Source: Myxococcales bacterium
Lineage (GTDB): Bacteria; Myxococcota_A; Polyangia; Palsa-1104
Reading direction: 5' to 3'
Assembly (NCBI GenBank): GCA_003170275.1
Contig: PNAM01000096.1
Span: forward strand, 42,131-106,130
Length of the DNA: 64,000 bases
The notes under the pieces were generated by a model that saw only the letters and a program-made list of their open reading frames with translations, searched no databases and was not told where the DNA came from. The translations under genes and the position numbers were made by a program. Positions 62,379 to 64,000 of this stretch are shown here, piece by piece. The number at the start of each line of letters is the position of its first letter. Positions within the stretch are counted from its first letter, which is position 1.

Positions 62379-63086
62379 ATGGGCGAGACGCTCATAGAGC
62401 TCGAGGACGTCGCCAAGATCTACCGCATGGGCGACGTGGACGTGGTGGCGCTCAAGAGCGTCTCGCTGACCATCGAGAAGGGCGACTTCGTCGCGATCAT
62501 GGGCTCGTCGGGCTCGGGCAAGTCGACCATGATGAACATCCTCGGCTGCCTCGACCGGCCGACCAACGGCCGCTACGTGCTGGCCGGCCACGAGGTGTCG
62601 CTGCTCGGGCGCGACGAGCTGGCGGTGATCCGCAACCGCACGCTCGGCTTCGTGTTCCAGAGCTTCAACCTGTTGTCGCGCACCAGCGCCGTCGAGAACG
62701 TGGAGCTGCCGCTGCTCTACTCGGGCGTGGCCACGCGCGAGCGCGTCAGGCGCGCCAAGGAGTCGCTCGATCGCGTCGGGCTCGGCTCGCGCTTCGATCA
62801 CTTTCCCAGCCAGCTCTCCGGCGGGCAGCAGCAGCGCGTGGCGATCGCGCGCGCGCTGGTCTCCAACCCAAAGGTGATCCTCGCCGACGAACCGACCGGC
62901 AACCTCGACTCCAAGACCAGCATGGAGGTGATGACGCTGTTCGGCGACCTGGGCAAGTCCGGCATCACGGTGGTGCTGGTGACCCACGAGGCGGACATCG
63001 CGCAGTACGCGCGCCGCGTGATCACGATGAAGGACGGCCTGATCGTCGAGGACCGCCTGCACGCCGCAGCCGGAGAGCTGCGATGA
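62379..63086 (+). CDS. ABC transporter ATP-binding protein (MacB/LolD type)
   Basis: 235 residues. Walker A 'GSSGSGKST', Q-loop 'FVFQSFNLL', signature 'LSGGQQQRVAIARAL', Walker B 'VILADEPTGNLD' and H-loop 'VTHE' are all intact. Unlike E. coli MacB, the ATPase is a separate polypeptide from the permease. It lies four bases after the adaptor stop and overlaps the permease start (ATGA). Confidence 0.95.
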   Translation: MGETLIELEDVAKIYRMGDVDVVALKSVSLTIEKGDFVAIMGSSGSGKSTMMNILGCLDRPTNGRYVLAGHEVSLLGRDELAVIRNRTLGFVFQSFNLLSRTSAVENVELPLLYSGVATRERVRRAKESLDRVGLGSRFDHFPSQLSGGQQQRVAIARALVSNPKVILADEPTGNLDSKTSMEVMTLFGDLGKSGITVVLVTHEADIAQYARRVITMKDGLIVEDRLHAAAGELR

Positions 63087-64000
63087 ACATCTGGCAGACC
63101 ACGCGTGTGGCGGTGCGGGCGCTCTTGCGCAACAAGCTGCGCTCGTTCCTCACCACGCTCGGCATCATCATCGGCGTGGCGGCGGTGATCGCGATGGTGG
63201 CGATCGGCGAAGGCGCCAAGAAGAAGGTCGAGGACGCGTTCGCGTCGATGGGCTCGAACCTGTTGATCGTCATGCCCGGCTCGAGCTCGACCGGCGGCGC
63301 CAAGGGCGGCTTCGGCTCGCAGCCCACTCTCACCTGGGACGATCTGAAGGCGATCCAGAACACCGTGCAGTCGGTGAAGCTGGCGGCGCCGCAGCTGCGC
63401 TCGACCGCGCAGGTGGCCTCGGAAGATCAGAACTGGACCACCTCGGTGATCGGCACCACGCCCGAATATTTTTCGGTGCGCAACTGGACCATCGATCGCG
63501 GCGTGCTGCTCACGCAGTCGGACGTGGAGTCGGGCGTCAAGGTGGTGGTGCTCGGCCAGACGGTGGTGGACAAGCTCTATGGGCCGAGCGCGGACGTCAT
63601 CGGGCAGCTGGTGCGCATCCGCGGCATCCCGTTCCAGGTGGTCGGCGTGACGGCGCGCAAAGGTCAGTCGCCGGTCGGTCAGGACTACGACGACTCGGTG
63701 TTCATCCCGTCTTCCACGTTCCTCGCCAAGATCCAGGGCGGGCTCAAGAACTACTTGAACGGCGTGATCTTCGTCGGCGCCAGCTCGCCCGAGGGCACCG
63801 CGCGCGCGGAGCTCGAGATCTCCAACCTGCTGCGCGATCGCCACCACCTGGAGGCCGGCGCCGAGGACGACTTCTCGATCCGCAACCTGACCGAGATGGC
63901 GTCCGCGCAGCAGGAGGGCACCAAGACCATGACCACGCTGCTCTCGTCGATCGCCGCGGTGTCGCTGCTGGTCGGCGGCATCGGCATCATGAACATCATG
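63083..64000 (+). CDS. MacB/FtsX-type ABC permease, 3' end outside window
   Basis: 306 codons are visible from ATG 63083 in an ATGA overlap. The N-terminal helix 'RNKLRSFLTTLGIIIGVAAV' and the periplasmic MacB_PCD region are present. The second helix begins at the window edge ('SSIAAVSLLVGGIGIMNIM'), and at least two more helices are expected beyond it. It couples ATP hydrolysis to mechanotransmission for export of small molecules, peptides or lipids. Confidence 0.92.
   Translation, partial: MNIWQTTRVAVRALLRNKLRSFLTTLGIIIGVAAVIAMVAIGEGAKKKVEDAFASMGSNLLIVMPGSSSTGGAKGGFGSQPTLTWDDLKAIQNTVQSVKLAAPQLRSTAQVASEDQNWTTSVIGTTPEYFSVRNWTIDRGVLLTQSDVESGVKVVVLGQTVVDKLYGPSADVIGQLVRIRGIPFQVVGVTARKGQSPVGQDYDDSVFIPSSTFLAKIQGGLKNYLNGVIFVGASSPEGTARAELEISNLLRDRHHLEAGAEDDFSIRNLTEMASAQQEGTKTMTTLLSSIAAVSLLVGGIGIMNIM

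Overview
The window is a gene-dense, high-GC stretch of bacterial chromosome. It fits a myxobacterium-like lineage (Myxococcota, formerly Deltaproteobacteria). This is inferred from gene content: many Cys-rich secreted lipoproteins with MopE-type, thrombospondin-3-type and beta-helix modules, a Ser/Thr kinase with a TolB-like tail, a GAF-PilB ATPase, an SRPBCC protein with a histone H1-like tail, VIT/VWA proteins and malto-oligosyltrehalose synthase. No rRNA, tRNA, CRISPR array, intact insertion sequence or phage gene was seen. Two genes run off the ends: a PQQ-propeller/Cys-rich secreted protein at the left and a MacB-type permease at the right. The longest stretch without a gene is 3285-3684.

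1-11.5 kb (minus strand): a large secreted propeller protein, a lipoprotein, a membrane-anchored JAMM/MPN-like protein, then a tight four-gene operon of VWA, VIT-VWA, beta-propeller and propeller lipoprotein. 11.5-19.8 kb (mostly plus): a lipoprotein and a membrane protein, a polytopic membrane protein on the opposite strand, a crotonase, an SPFH/NAD-kinase-like pair, a DUF2330-type secreted protein and a Gfo/Idh/MocA oxidoreductase. 19.8-26 kb: a Ser/Thr kinase with an enlarged activation loop, an alpha/beta hydrolase, a lamin-tail lipoprotein and a glycosyltransferase-like protein.

26-41 kb: a minus-strand series (WD40 protein, 4-TM protein, di-heme cytochrome c, MopE-repeat lipoprotein, NAD(P)-binding protein), a TetR/membrane-protein pair, a 1317-residue TSP3/Cys-rich/beta-helix lipoprotein, and a TetR/diiron-protein operon with paired operators. 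41-54.5 kb: treY, a GAF-PAS histidine kinase, a GAF-PilB ATPase, the SRPBCC-histone-tail fusion, a GH1 lipoprotein, a DPP4-like peptidase, and a coupled alarmone-hydrolase-like/dual-specificity-phosphatase pair. 54.5-64 kb: a cobalamin lower-ligand operon (cobT, cobS, alpha-ribazole-phosphatase-like) coupled to a glycosidase-like lipoprotein, a sterol-desaturase-family protein, a membrane protein, and a MacAB-like efflux/export operon.

Two patterns cut across the annotation. (i) At least seven genes lacking a Shine-Dalgarno sequence have a TANNNT -10-like hexamer ending exactly 6 or 7 nt before the ATG, which predicts leaderless transcripts. (ii) Genes are very tightly packed: there are many ATGA, GTGA or TGATG overlaps within operons, convergent genes overlap at their stops (the same octamer CTACTTGA serves twice), and one divergent pair appears to start from the same CATG.
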